Source: JADJNY01 sp046349615
Lineage (GTDB): Bacteria; Planctomycetota; UBA1135; GCA-002686595
NCBI GenBank assembly: GCA_046349615.1
Contig: JAXMBZ010000021.1
Span: 1 to 32,469 of the forward strand
Direction: 5' to 3'
Length of the DNA: 32,469 nucleotides
The translations under genes were made by a program, and so were the position numbers. Of the stretch, positions 7,255-14,819 are shown in pieces (positions within the stretch are counted from its first letter, which is position 1; each line of letters starts with the position of its first letter). The notes beneath the pieces are model-generated. The model worked only from the letters and a program-made list of their open reading frames with translations, was not told where the DNA came from and searched no databases.

Positions 7255-8739
7255 CTACTTCGGCTTCGCGTTCGGATCGAACGCGCGCGGATCGACGAGC
7301 GCGGGCTTCTGCACGTCCGCGCCGTCGAGGCCGATGTAGCCCAGGCTGCCGAAGCGCTCGCGGAACGCGCGCTCCATCTCGGGCGACACGTCGACTTTCT
7401 TCGCGGGCCGGAAGCCCGCGTCGTGCGTCGGCACGGGAGCGAGCGCGCCGTTCGAATGCGCGGCGCCGGTCAGGATCGCCCCGATCGCGCGCTCGGGCAT
7501 CTCGCGCGAACTCGGGATCCCCATGAGCGCGAGCAACGTCGGCGCGATCGCGAGCACGTTGCCGCACGGCGCGACGCTCGTGCCCGCGACGAACGCGTCG
7601 ACGCCGCCCTGCTTCGCGAAACTCGGCCCGGCCGCGACGATCACGCCCGGCGGACCGTCGAGGTGGTGGCCCGTGATCAACTTCGCGTTCGGCGCGTCCG
7701 TCGAGAACGCGTGGAAGCCGTGGTCGGAGACGACGACGACGTTCGCGTCGGGGCCCGCCGCGGCGACCAGCTTGCCGAGCTCCTCGTCGAACCACGCGTA
7801 GTAGTTCGGGATCGCGCTCGCGAGCGCGCTGCGCGCCGCGTCGCCGCCGAGGAGCTCTGCGAGCGGCTTCGAGCCGGGCGCGGCCTGCTGCCAGAGCGCC
7901 TCGGTGTCCGCGCGCGCGGGCCACTGGAACGCGGCGGGCTCGTAGTAGCGCCAGAAGCGGTGCGCGACGACGTCCGTGCCGCCGAAGTAGACGAGGTTGA
8001 GCGCCGCGGGATGCGCCTTCATCATCGCGCACGCGACCTCCGAGTACGTCGCGTCGGCCGCGATCGACCAGAGCGTCTGCTGGACGAGCTCCTTCTCCTT
8101 CGCGCCGAGGTCCGCGTCGCGCGCGGGGAAGATGCGGCGCGCGAGCGCTTGTACCGCGCTCTCGCTGCTCGCGCGCTCGACGAGCTCCATCACGCGCGCT
8201 TCCTCGCTCGTCGGGAACACCTGGCCCGGCACGTGGGGGAGGATGCTCGGCTTCCAGTTCGCGTCGACGAGCGCGGTCGCGGAAGCGCCGCTGACCATCG
8301 TCCCGCAGAGCTCCTCCGCGGGCCACGTGATCCACCAACCGAACACGTTCGTCGGCACGTCGTAGAGCGTCGTCACGTTCCACACGGCGCGCACGCGGCG
8401 CGAGGCGGACGTGTACTGCTGCGTGTCGGCGTCGGTGAAGCCTTGGATGCCGTGCTCCTGCGGCATGCGGCCCGTCGCGATCGTCGTCCAGAGGATCGGC
8501 GACAAGGTCGGCGTCATCGTGCCGAGGTGGCCGTAGGAGCCGCGCTCCATCAGCGCGCGCAGGTTCGGACATTGCCCCTGCGCGAGCAGCGGACGGAGCA
8601 CGTTCCACTCGAGGCCGTCCGCGCCGACGACGAGCACGCGCCCCGCGGGCACGGCCTTCGGCGCGGGCGTGCACGTCGCCGCGAGCGCGGCGAGGAGGAG
8701 GAGCGCGGCGGTGCGCGCGCGGTGCGGTCGGAAGCTCAC
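7255..8739 (-). CDS. Type I phosphodiesterase/nucleotide pyrophosphatase-like probable lipoprotein
   Basis: A 494-residue exported enzyme of the alkaline phosphatase superfamily, closest in motif pattern to the phosphodiest (NPP-like) branch. The signal peptide ends in LAATC (C23), a lipobox-like site. Metal and active-site motifs appear in order: VVGADGLEW (D41), MTPTLSPILW with S80 at the position of the NPP nucleophilic Thr, ATGRMPQEHGI, GGTDVVAHRFW, VVSDHGFHA and GHHLDG. The whole fold is present and uninterrupted. The physiological substrate cannot be read from the sequence; NPP-like enzymes act on phosphodiesters of nucleotides, lipids or glycans. The C-terminus has FGSLGYIG, similar to the ends of the sulfatase-fold proteins nearby. 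It is the second gene of a minus-strand pair, 42 nt after the TPR membrane protein gene. Confidence 0.85.
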   Translation of the reverse strand: MSFRPHRARTAALLLLAALAATCTPAPKAVPAGRVLVVGADGLEWNVLRPLLAQGQCPNLRALMERGSYGHLGTMTPTLSPILWTTIATGRMPQEHGIQGFTDADTQQYTSASRRVRAVWNVTTLYDVPTNVFGWWITWPAEELCGTMVSGASATALVDANWKPSILPHVPGQVFPTSEEARVMELVERASSESAVQALARRIFPARDADLGAKEKELVQQTLWSIAADATYSEVACAMMKAHPAALNLVYFGGTDVVAHRFWRYYEPAAFQWPARADTEALWQQAAPGSKPLAELLGGDAARSALASAIPNYYAWFDEELGKLVAAAGPDANVVVVSDHGFHAFSTDAPNAKLITGHHLDGPPGVIVAAGPSFAKQGGVDAFVAGTSVAPCGNVLAIAPTLLALMGIPSSREMPERAIGAILTGAAHSNGALAPVPTHDAGFRPAKKVDVSPEMERAFRERFGSLGYIGLDGADVQKPALVDPRAFDPNAKPK

Positions 8740-8781
8740 GCGTTCGATTCTGCGCTCCGCGCGCGCGGAGCGCCATCCGGT

Positions 8782-11058
8782 TCAGCGCCGAGGGAGGCGG
8801 TAGGGACGCCCCTGGCGATACAGCTCGAGGCGCTTCGCGAGCTCCGTGCGCGCTTCGGCCGGCATGTCGGGGCCCGTGAGTTCCAGCGCCGTCGCGCACG
8901 AACGGACGGCGTCTTGGAAGCGTCCGAGCTCCGCGAGCGCGGCGGCGCGGATGTTCCACAGGCCCGGATCGCCCGGCTCGGCGTCGCACCACGGCTGGAC
9001 GAGCGCGAGCGCCTTCGCGCCGTCGCGATCCGCCGCGTCGGGTGCGGTCGAGAGGAGCCACGCGCACGTCGTCGCGAGGTCGCGGTCCTTCGGCGAGTGC
9101 TCGAGGCCGTACGTGAGCTCGCGCAGCGCGCCGCGCACGTCGTCGGCCGCGACGCGCAGGATCGCGAGCTTGTGCGCCGCGCGCGCGAGCTCGGGGTTCA
9201 GTTGGAGCGCCGCCGCGTACTCGAGCGCGGCATTCTCGAGGTCGTTCTGCGCTTCGAGCACGACGCCGAGGTTGTAGTGCGCGCCGTCCATCTCGGGGCG
9301 GACGCGCAGCGCCTTCCGCAGCGTTTCCGCGGCCTTCGTGAGGTCGCCGAGCTCGTAGAAGACGCCGCCGAGCCCGCTCAGCGACTCCCAATCGTTCGGA
9401 TCGAGCGCGATCGCGGCCTCGAACTCCGCTCGCGCCGCGGGGAACTCGCGCGCCTGCGCGAGCGCGACGGCGAGCGAGCGGCGCGCGAACGAGCTCGTCG
9501 GCTGGCGCAGCGCGTTGTCGCGGAGGAGCTCGAGCGCATCGCTCGGCCGACCCTGGCGGCGCAGGACGTCGCCCAGCGCCGCGTTCGCCTCCGCGTGGCC
9601 GAGCCGCACGGCTGCGCGGAAACGTCGAGCGGCCTCGGCCAGCCGGTCCTCGTCCGCGAGCGCCTTGCCCGCGTGGTATTCGTACTGCGCCCGAGTGCTC
9701 TCGGGGTCGTCGAAGTGGAGCGCCGTGTTCAGCGGTCCCGCGAGCATCGCCGCGACGAGGGCGACGCCGCACGCGACGCGGCGCAGCGCGCCGCCCGGCC
9801 CGAAGAAGGCGCACGCGACGAGCAGGCACGCGACCGGCATCGCGGGCAGCCGATAACGCGGCGAGTACCAGAACACGACGACCGTCGCGAGCGGCACGAG
9901 CAGGAGCAGGAGCTCCGGGCCCCGTCGGCGCGCGTCGCGCAGGAGGAACGCCGCCGCGACCAGCGCTGGGAAGGCGAGCCATGCAGCGGGGAGCGGCGCA
10001 AAGCGCTCCGAACGCGAGAACCCCTCCTCGTTCTCGAGCACGGGCAGGTAGATGTCGCCGTAGTTGCGGCCCGTCAGGAACCACCAGAGCTTGCGGCCGG
10101 CGAGCTCGATGGCCGCGCCCGGCTCCGCGCGCCAGAACGCGAGGCCGCGCCGGAACCAGGCCGAGCTCGTCGCGTTCCAGCTCCCGTCCGTCTCGCCGCG
10201 GACGAGTTCGCGCGCGTCGAGGTTCTGCTTGATCCGGTCGGTCGAGACGCCGGGGATCGGCTTGTAGGTGCCGTCCGCGCCGGGCGCGTTGCCGTGGAAG
10301 AACGTGACGCCGGCCTGCGCGGAGACGGGCACGAACTCGCCGCTCGCGAGCGCGTTGTGCACGGTCGCGGGCGCGATCGACGCGAGCGCGACGAGCGCGC
10401 AGGCGAGCGCGGGCTTCGCGCGCGCGCCCGCCGGTGCGATCCACGCGCACCACGCCGCGGCGAGGGGGATCAGCGCCAGCAAGACGGGGTTCGCGAGCGT
10501 CGCGAGGCCGAGCGCGAGTCCGAGCAGAGCCGCGCTCGCGGCGGAACGGCGCTCCTGGAAACCGAGCGCGCGATCGAGCAGCCACACCACCGTCAGGCAC
10601 TGCACGCCGCCGTTGAGCACGCGCGCGGTCGAATACCCCGCGTCGTCGAGGAGCACCCACGCGAGCGCGGCGGTCGTCGCCGCGGCGAGCCCCGCGCGCC
10701 GCAGTCCGATGCGGAACAGGAGCGCCGCGGTCGCGAGGTGCACGCACGCCTGCGCGACGTAGAGCGCGAGGAGGTCGCCTCCGAACGCGCGGACGATTCC
10801 CGCGAGGTGCGGGTAGAGCGGCGCGGAGAAGTACGGCGCGCCTCCGATCCAGTGCCCCGCGGCGAGGTCGCCCGCCCAGTCCCAGTACACGCGCGCGTCG
10901 TTCAGCGGATCGCGCGCGAAGGGGTTCGAGCGCCACTCGTGGGCGAGGTGGAGGGCCTGGAGCACGGCGCCCACGACGAGCACCGTGAAGAGCGCCGCGG
11001 TGGCCGACCGCCCGATGCCGGGCCGCGCGTCGGCGCGGCGTTCCTCCTGGTGGGTCAC
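8782..11058 (-). CDS. GT-C-like membrane glycosyltransferase with C-terminal TPR array
   Basis: A 758-residue protein with two halves. Residues about 20-450 hold around ten membrane segments and look like an ArnT/PMT-type GT-C glycosyltransferase. The first periplasmic loop has NDARVYWDWAGDL, with the acidic pair typical of this fold, followed by PYFSAPLYPHL; a late loop has WYSPRYRLP. Such enzymes transfer a sugar from a polyprenyl-phosphate donor outside the membrane. Residues about 455-740 form around eight TPR units (for example LGDVLRRQGRPSDALELL and LGVVLEAQNDLENAALEY), a protein-interaction scaffold. The acceptor is unknown; TPR fusion is common in protein O-glycosylation systems, which is a hint only. 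The ATG at 11058 precedes a basic/acidic leader and the first membrane segment. It is divergent from the lipoprotein gene at 11172. Confidence 0.8.
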   Translation of the reverse strand: MTHQEERRADARPGIGRSATAALFTVLVVGAVLQALHLAHEWRSNPFARDPLNDARVYWDWAGDLAAGHWIGGAPYFSAPLYPHLAGIVRAFGGDLLALYVAQACVHLATAALLFRIGLRRAGLAAATTAALAWVLLDDAGYSTARVLNGGVQCLTVVWLLDRALGFQERRSAASAALLGLALGLATLANPVLLALIPLAAAWCAWIAPAGARAKPALACALVALASIAPATVHNALASGEFVPVSAQAGVTFFHGNAPGADGTYKPIPGVSTDRIKQNLDARELVRGETDGSWNATSSAWFRRGLAFWRAEPGAAIELAGRKLWWFLTGRNYGDIYLPVLENEEGFSRSERFAPLPAAWLAFPALVAAAFLLRDARRRGPELLLLLVPLATVVVFWYSPRYRLPAMPVACLLVACAFFGPGGALRRVACGVALVAAMLAGPLNTALHFDDPESTRAQYEYHAGKALADEDRLAEAARRFRAAVRLGHAEANAALGDVLRRQGRPSDALELLRDNALRQPTSSFARRSLAVALAQAREFPAARAEFEAAIALDPNDWESLSGLGGVFYELGDLTKAAETLRKALRVRPEMDGAHYNLGVVLEAQNDLENAALEYAAALQLNPELARAAHKLAILRVAADDVRGALRELTYGLEHSPKDRDLATTCAWLLSTAPDAADRDGAKALALVQPWCDAEPGDPGLWNIRAAALAELGRFQDAVRSCATALELTGPDMPAEARTELAKRLELYRQGRPYRLPRR

Positions 11059-11129
11059 GCCTCCAACCTACCGGGGCGACGGCGCACGGGCCACGCTCCG
11101 AGGGCGCGGCGCTCGAAATCGAGCTCGAG

Positions 11130-11159
11130 TTCCGATCGCTCGACGCCGATCCGTACACT
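11130..11159 (+). promoter_or_regulatory. Weak candidate promoter for the 11172 gene
   Basis: TTCCGA (11130-11135) and TACACT (11154-11159) are separated by 18 nt, matching 3 and 4 positions of the sigma70 hexamers. The -10 lies 12 nt before the ATG and there is no Shine-Dalgarno, so transcription from here would give a nearly leaderless mRNA. It lies in the 113-nt divergent gap. Confidence 0.2.
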
Positions 11160-11171
11160 CCTCCCGACCCC

Positions 11172-12665
11172 ATGCACGCCCTTCGTTTCCGCTCACCGTC
11201 TCACGCTCTCCAACTGGCCGTCGCGCTCCTCGGGAGCGGGGCGCTCCTCCTCGCGTCGTGCTCGAAGGAGCCGCACCATCCGAACGTGCTGCTCGTGTCG
11301 ATCGACATGCTGCGCGCGGACCACGTCGGCTGCTACGGCTACGCGCGTCCGACGACGCCCGCGCTCGACCGGCTCGCCCGCGAGGGGACGCGCTTCGACG
11401 AGCACATCAGCTCGAGCTCGTGGACGTTGCCGGCGCACGCGGGGCTCTTCACGTCGCTGCCCGACGCGCTCCACGGCGTGACCGACACGGATCGCGCGCT
11501 CGCACCGGACGCGCACCTCCTCGCCGAGCGCTTCCAGGAAGCCGGCTACGAGACGGCCGGGTTCTTCGCGGGGCCGTACCTCCATCCGGCGTTCGGTTTC
11601 GGGCAGGGCTTCGAGCGCTACGAGAACTGCACGTCGTACGCGGCCGAGCTCGACGGGAAGCCGAGTTCGGCGTGGAGCATGGACCCGAAGGTCATGCGCG
11701 AGTCGCACGAGGACGTCACGAACCCGACGGTGCTCTCGAAGTTCACGAGCTGGTTCCAAGGGCGATCGAAGAAGCCGTTCTTCGCGTTCGTGCACCTGTG
11801 GGACGCGCACTTCGACTTCGTGCCGCCGCCGCCGTGGAACACGCGCTTCGATCCCGAGTACACGGGCAAGGTCGACGGGCGCGGGTTCTTCTTCGACGAG
11901 ACGATCGCGCCGGGCATGCCGAAACGCGATCTCGAGCACCTGATCGCGCTCTACGACGGCGAGATCGGTTGGACGGACGAGCACGTCGGACGCATCTGCG
12001 CCCTCCTCCAGGCCGCGAGCGTGCTCGACGACACGATCGTCGTCGTCACGTCGGACCACGGCACCGAGTTCTTCGAGCACGGCCGCAAGGGCCACCGCCA
12101 GACGCTGTACGACGAGGTCCTCCGCGTGCCGTTCCTGTTGCGCTATCCCGGACGCGTTCCCGCGGGCGCGGTCGTGCGCGCGCAGACGCGCTCGATCGAC
12201 GTCGGGCCGACGCTGCTCGAACTCGCGGGGCTGCCCGCGGCGAACGACGTGCTCGGCGAGTCGCTCGTCGCCGCGCTCACGCCGAACTCCGCGTTCCGCC
12301 CGCAGCGCGCGGTGTGCGAGCTCGACAGCGTCGGGATCCACCTGCGCGCGGTGCGGACCCCGAAGTGGAAGTTCATCGACCGCATCCAGGCGGGGGCTCC
12401 GCTCTTCTTCGACCTCGCGAAGGACCCCGGAGAGCTCGCGCCCTCCTCGGACCTCGAGAGCGAGCTCGGCAAGCGCGCGAGCTCCGCGTACCTCGAGGAG
12501 GTGCAGGTGCTCGACCGCTACTACGAGGAGCACCCGCCGCGCGCGACGAAGTCGGACGTACCGGACGACGTCCGTCGCGGGCTGCGCGCGAACGGATACG
12601 TGGGCGCGGGCGACGACGCGGGAGCCTCGACGCCTGCCGACGGTGAGACGCCGCCGCCGAAGTGA
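11172..12665 (+). CDS. Sulfatase-fold lipoprotein with Thr nucleophile
   Basis: A 497-residue exported member of the alkaline phosphatase/sulfatase superfamily. The signal peptide ends in a canonical lipobox, LASC, so C30 is the probable lipidated residue. Core motifs are LLVSIDMLRADHVGCYGY (D45 and D50), the nucleophile segment SSWTLPAHA with T85 in place of the formylglycine Cys/Ser, HLWDAHFDF, VTSDHGTEFFEHG (D295, H296) and KGHRQTLYDEVLRVP (H308). The signature Arg is His (H89), so sulfatase maturation is not expected. Phosphatase or phosphotransferase activity is inferred. The C-terminus has RGLRANGYVGAG, the ending shared with its neighbours, then a Pro/Asp-rich tail. Start ATG 11172 gives a normal lipoprotein signal; no ribosome-binding site is visible. 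It is a single gene, closed by a strong terminator. Confidence 0.87.
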   Translation: MHALRFRSPSHALQLAVALLGSGALLLASCSKEPHHPNVLLVSIDMLRADHVGCYGYARPTTPALDRLAREGTRFDEHISSSSWTLPAHAGLFTSLPDALHGVTDTDRALAPDAHLLAERFQEAGYETAGFFAGPYLHPAFGFGQGFERYENCTSYAAELDGKPSSAWSMDPKVMRESHEDVTNPTVLSKFTSWFQGRSKKPFFAFVHLWDAHFDFVPPPPWNTRFDPEYTGKVDGRGFFFDETIAPGMPKRDLEHLIALYDGEIGWTDEHVGRICALLQAASVLDDTIVVVTSDHGTEFFEHGRKGHRQTLYDEVLRVPFLLRYPGRVPAGAVVRAQTRSIDVGPTLLELAGLPAANDVLGESLVAALTPNSAFRPQRAVCELDSVGIHLRAVRTPKWKFIDRIQAGAPLFFDLAKDPGELAPSSDLESELGKRASSAYLEEVQVLDRYYEEHPPRATKSDVPDDVRRGLRANGYVGAGDDAGASTPADGETPPPK

Positions 12666-12692
12666 GCCTCGCCGCCGCGCGCGAGCTGGTCC

Positions 12693-12732
12693 GGAAACGC
12701 CGCGGGGCGCCCCATGGGACGCCCCGCGTTTC
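12693..12732. terminator. Bidirectional intrinsic terminator
   Basis: GGAAACG and CGGGGCG (5' arm, with a 3-nt bulge between them) pair with CGCCCCG and CGTTTCC (3' arm) around a 10-nt loop. Each strand has A residues before the stem and T residues after it (TTTCC). It sits exactly between the converging genes ending at 12665 (+) and 12751 (-), so it can serve both. Confidence 0.8.
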
Positions 12733-12750
12733 CATCGCGCAGGAGCGCGC

Positions 12751-14484
12751 TCACCAGGTCACGCGCATGCCGTTCGTCACGTTGAACGTCGCGGGCGGAC
12801 AGAAGGTCCCGACCGCGTTGCGGTAGTAGGTCTGGTAGAGGGCGACGAGCCCGCTTCCGACCGGCGTCGCACCGCGCACGGACAGCAGCGGATCCCCGAC
12901 GTCCGGGAACTGCGACGCGCCCGCGACGCTGGCGCGCGTGCGCATGCGGATCACGTTGCCGCCCGCGCAACGGATCCCGTCGCCGAAGACGGCGTCGTCG
13001 AGCACGTCGCCCTTCAGGTAGATCGCGAAGGCCGTCGCGGGCATGCCGCTCGCCACGAGCACCGCCGTGTCGGGGTTCGTCGAGCCGGTCATCGCCAGGT
13101 GCGCACCGTTCGCGTTCGCCGAGTTCGCGCAGCCGTTGCCCGGAGCGCCGACGTTGCCGCACGGGCACGTGGTCGTGATCGCCGTGTCGAGCCCGTCGCC
13201 CGTGCAGAAGCTCGTCCCAGGGGAGGGCGCAGCGCACGTGAGGTACTCGAGCCACCACGCGGAGACGAAGCCGACCTCGCCCGCGAGGTCGTCGCGAACG
13301 CGCAGCGTCCACACGCCGTTCGGGTTCTCGCCGATGAAGGCCGAGAGCGCACCATCGGGACAGAGCAGCGGGACCGCCGATCCGGGAACGTACGGGTAGT
13401 CCGTCGCGGTGTCCGGGGCCGAGTCGTCCCACATCGTCCCATTGAACACGTCGTCGCGGTTCCCGCCGTTGCGCGACGACAACGTCACCGTCGTTCCCGC
13501 GGGCGAGGTGATGAGGATCGAGAGGTCCGACGGGAAACCGTGGAGGATCCCGGTCCCGATGTTCATGTCGAGTAGGTAGGGCTCGGCGCCGGAGATCGTG
13601 ATCGTCGAGGTCAACCCGGGGTTCGGCGCGTCGGGGACCGTCTGGTTCACGAGGCGGAACTGCGAGCCGGCTCCCAGCGTCGGCGGGACGGAGATCGTCG
13701 TGATGTCGACCGACCAGCTCTGCAGCATCCCGGCGTTGTTCGGCGTGTCGTCGCGGACCAGCAGGTCCCACACGCCGTTCGGGTCGATGCCGATCAGCGC
13801 GCCGAGCGCGCCCTCCGGCACCGCGGGGCCGACCGTCTGGTTGTTCACGTACGGCCAATCCGTCACGGGCACGAGCGCGGAGTCGTCCCAGCGCGTGCCG
13901 TTGAAGAGGTTGGCGTAGCCGAAGAGGTTGTTGTCGGTCGTCAGCGTGATCTGCTGCCCGCTCGGCGCGATCAAGTAGACCTTGAGGTCGTTGCAGCGCG
14001 GGTGCGTGATCGTCGTGGTGACGTCGACGTCCCACAGGTACGTGTCCTGGCCGAACGCGAAGATGAAGTTCTCGAGCGTGCCCCAGCCGCTCTGCACGGT
14101 CGAGGTCGCATCCGGGATCGGGAGCGCCGCCGGGCTCGAGAACGACAGCGTCGTCGTCGTCGCGCCTCCGCACGGCGGAGCAGCGATCGCACGCGGGCCG
14201 CTCGTCGTCGTCACGGGGCTCGGACTGGGACCGCACTGCGCGAGCACCTGAGCCGCGGTCGTGCCGCTCTGCGCCGCGAGGAGATCGAGGCGCCGGTAGA
14301 GCTGATCGAGGCGCGCGCGAGGCGCGCCGTGCGCTTTCGCGGAGGCGAGTTCGTCGAACGCGGCGCTCAGCGCCGAGTCCGCGGACGCATCGACCTGGGT
14401 TCCGGTTGCCGCGTGGAGGGGAAGTCCGACGAGGACGGGCGCAAGGAACGCGGCGCACCGGCCGCGTTCGAGGGGACGGGACAT
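12751..14484 (-). CDS. Secreted protein with two P (proprotein convertase) domains and the shared C-terminal CPCG module
   Basis: A 577-residue exported protein. The ATG at 14484 has GGAGG 5 nt upstream, fixing the start; the following hydrophobic stretch (about 10-26, ending in HAA) is a signal peptide. After a helical stretch (about 35-83) come two copies of the P/Homo-B beta-sandwich domain (about 115-263 and 275-416). Each has the DVDVTTTITHPRCNDLKVYL or similar opening, then APSGT, FNGTxWDDSA, and ending DPNGVWxLxVRDD...GxxxSW. P domains normally accompany subtilisin-like proteases, but no protease triad is present here. Residues 425-577 are a Cys module (C427, CPC at 440-442, C452, C506, C562) ending in NGMRVTW, shared with the 1807-residue protein next door. 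The location is probably cell surface or extracellular. A possible weak -10 (TAGACT) lies near 14589. Confidence 0.85.
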   Translation of the reverse strand: MSRPLERGRCAAFLAPVLVGLPLHAATGTQVDASADSALSAAFDELASAKAHGAPRARLDQLYRRLDLLAAQSGTTAAQVLAQCGPSPSPVTTTSGPRAIAAPPCGGATTTTLSFSSPAALPIPDATSTVQSGWGTLENFIFAFGQDTYLWDVDVTTTITHPRCNDLKVYLIAPSGQQITLTTDNNLFGYANLFNGTRWDDSALVPVTDWPYVNNQTVGPAVPEGALGALIGIDPNGVWDLLVRDDTPNNAGMLQSWSVDITTISVPPTLGAGSQFRLVNQTVPDAPNPGLTSTITISGAEPYLLDMNIGTGILHGFPSDLSILITSPAGTTVTLSSRNGGNRDDVFNGTMWDDSAPDTATDYPYVPGSAVPLLCPDGALSAFIGENPNGVWTLRVRDDLAGEVGFVSAWWLEYLTCAAPSPGTSFCTGDGLDTAITTTCPCGNVGAPGNGCANSANANGAHLAMTGSTNPDTAVLVASGMPATAFAIYLKGDVLDDAVFGDGIRCAGGNVIRMRTRASVAGASQFPDVGDPLLSVRGATPVGSGLVALYQTYYRNAVGTFCPPATFNVTNGMRVTW

Positions 14485-14724
14485 GGAGACCTCCGGAGAA
14501 CGATACCCCGGCGTGCAACCCGACGACGGGATCGAAGAAACGTGGGAGCGATGTCGGCGCGGTGGCCGACACCGAGAGAGCCGGAGTCTAGCACGCAGGG
14601 CTTTTTCCGGGGGAAACGCGCCCGGTGTCTCGGGACCGTGCGGCCGCGCGTTTCGTGCTCCGTGGCGATCGAGTCGTCGGCTCCCGACGGCGCGGGCCGC
14701 GTCCACGAGCGATGTCCGTCGGTG

Positions 14725-14761
14725 AAAAAGAAGAGCGGCGGTGCTCGTCGCACCGCCGCTC
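14725..14761 (-). terminator. Strong intrinsic terminator after the 1807-residue protein gene
   Basis: A perfect 12-bp stem, GAGCGGCGGTGC pairing with GCACCGCCGCTC around a 5-nt loop, is followed on the minus strand by TTCTTTTT. This is the clearest rho-independent terminator in the window and lies about 50 nt after the stop codon at 14811. It separates this transcript from the 577-residue protein gene downstream. The 240 nt between it and 14484 hold no gene I can support. Confidence 0.9.
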
Positions 14762-14772
14762 GTCTCATTCGT

Positions 14773-14796
14773 GCGGCGCACCGCGAGGTGCGCCGC
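14773..14796. other. Second stable hairpin with GNRA tetraloop, upstream of the terminator
   Basis: GCGGCGCACC pairs perfectly with GGTGCGCCGC. The loop is GCGA as read on the plus strand and TCGC on the minus strand, so it is a GNRA tetraloop only in a plus-strand RNA. No T-run follows. It sits between the stop codon at 14811 and the main terminator and may protect the 3' end of the mRNA or act in tandem with the terminator. Confidence 0.6.
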
Positions 14797-14801
14797 GTCT
14801 C

Positions 14802-14819
14802 ACGCCGTGATCACGGCGT
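14802..14819. other. 18-bp perfect palindrome over the stop codon
   Basis: ACGCCGTGATCACGGCGT is fully self-complementary and spans the TGA stop (14811-14813) of the 1807-residue protein gene. With the two hairpins downstream it makes three inverted repeats in about 95 nt. It could be chance coding constraint or a protein-binding site. Confidence 0.5.

Noticed and set aside
7079..11481. Very long open frames (over 1300 codons) on both strands across 7.1-11.5 kb
   Set aside because: They are antisense or out-of-frame shadows of the NPP-like and TPR genes, full of Arg/Ala/Gly runs. In this GC-rich DNA stop codons are rare off-frame. The real frames carry signal peptides and catalytic motifs.
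2354..12665. Annotation of the three fold members as sulfatases
   Set aside because: The formylglycine Cys/Ser and the signature Arg are absent in all three; the fold is right but the chemistry is probably not sulfate ester hydrolysis.
12751..14781. A longer start (ATG at 14781) for the P-domain protein
   Set aside because: The extra 99 codons are Arg-rich non-homologous sequence and run into the terminator region; the ATG at 14484 has GGAGG 5 nt upstream and a signal peptide.
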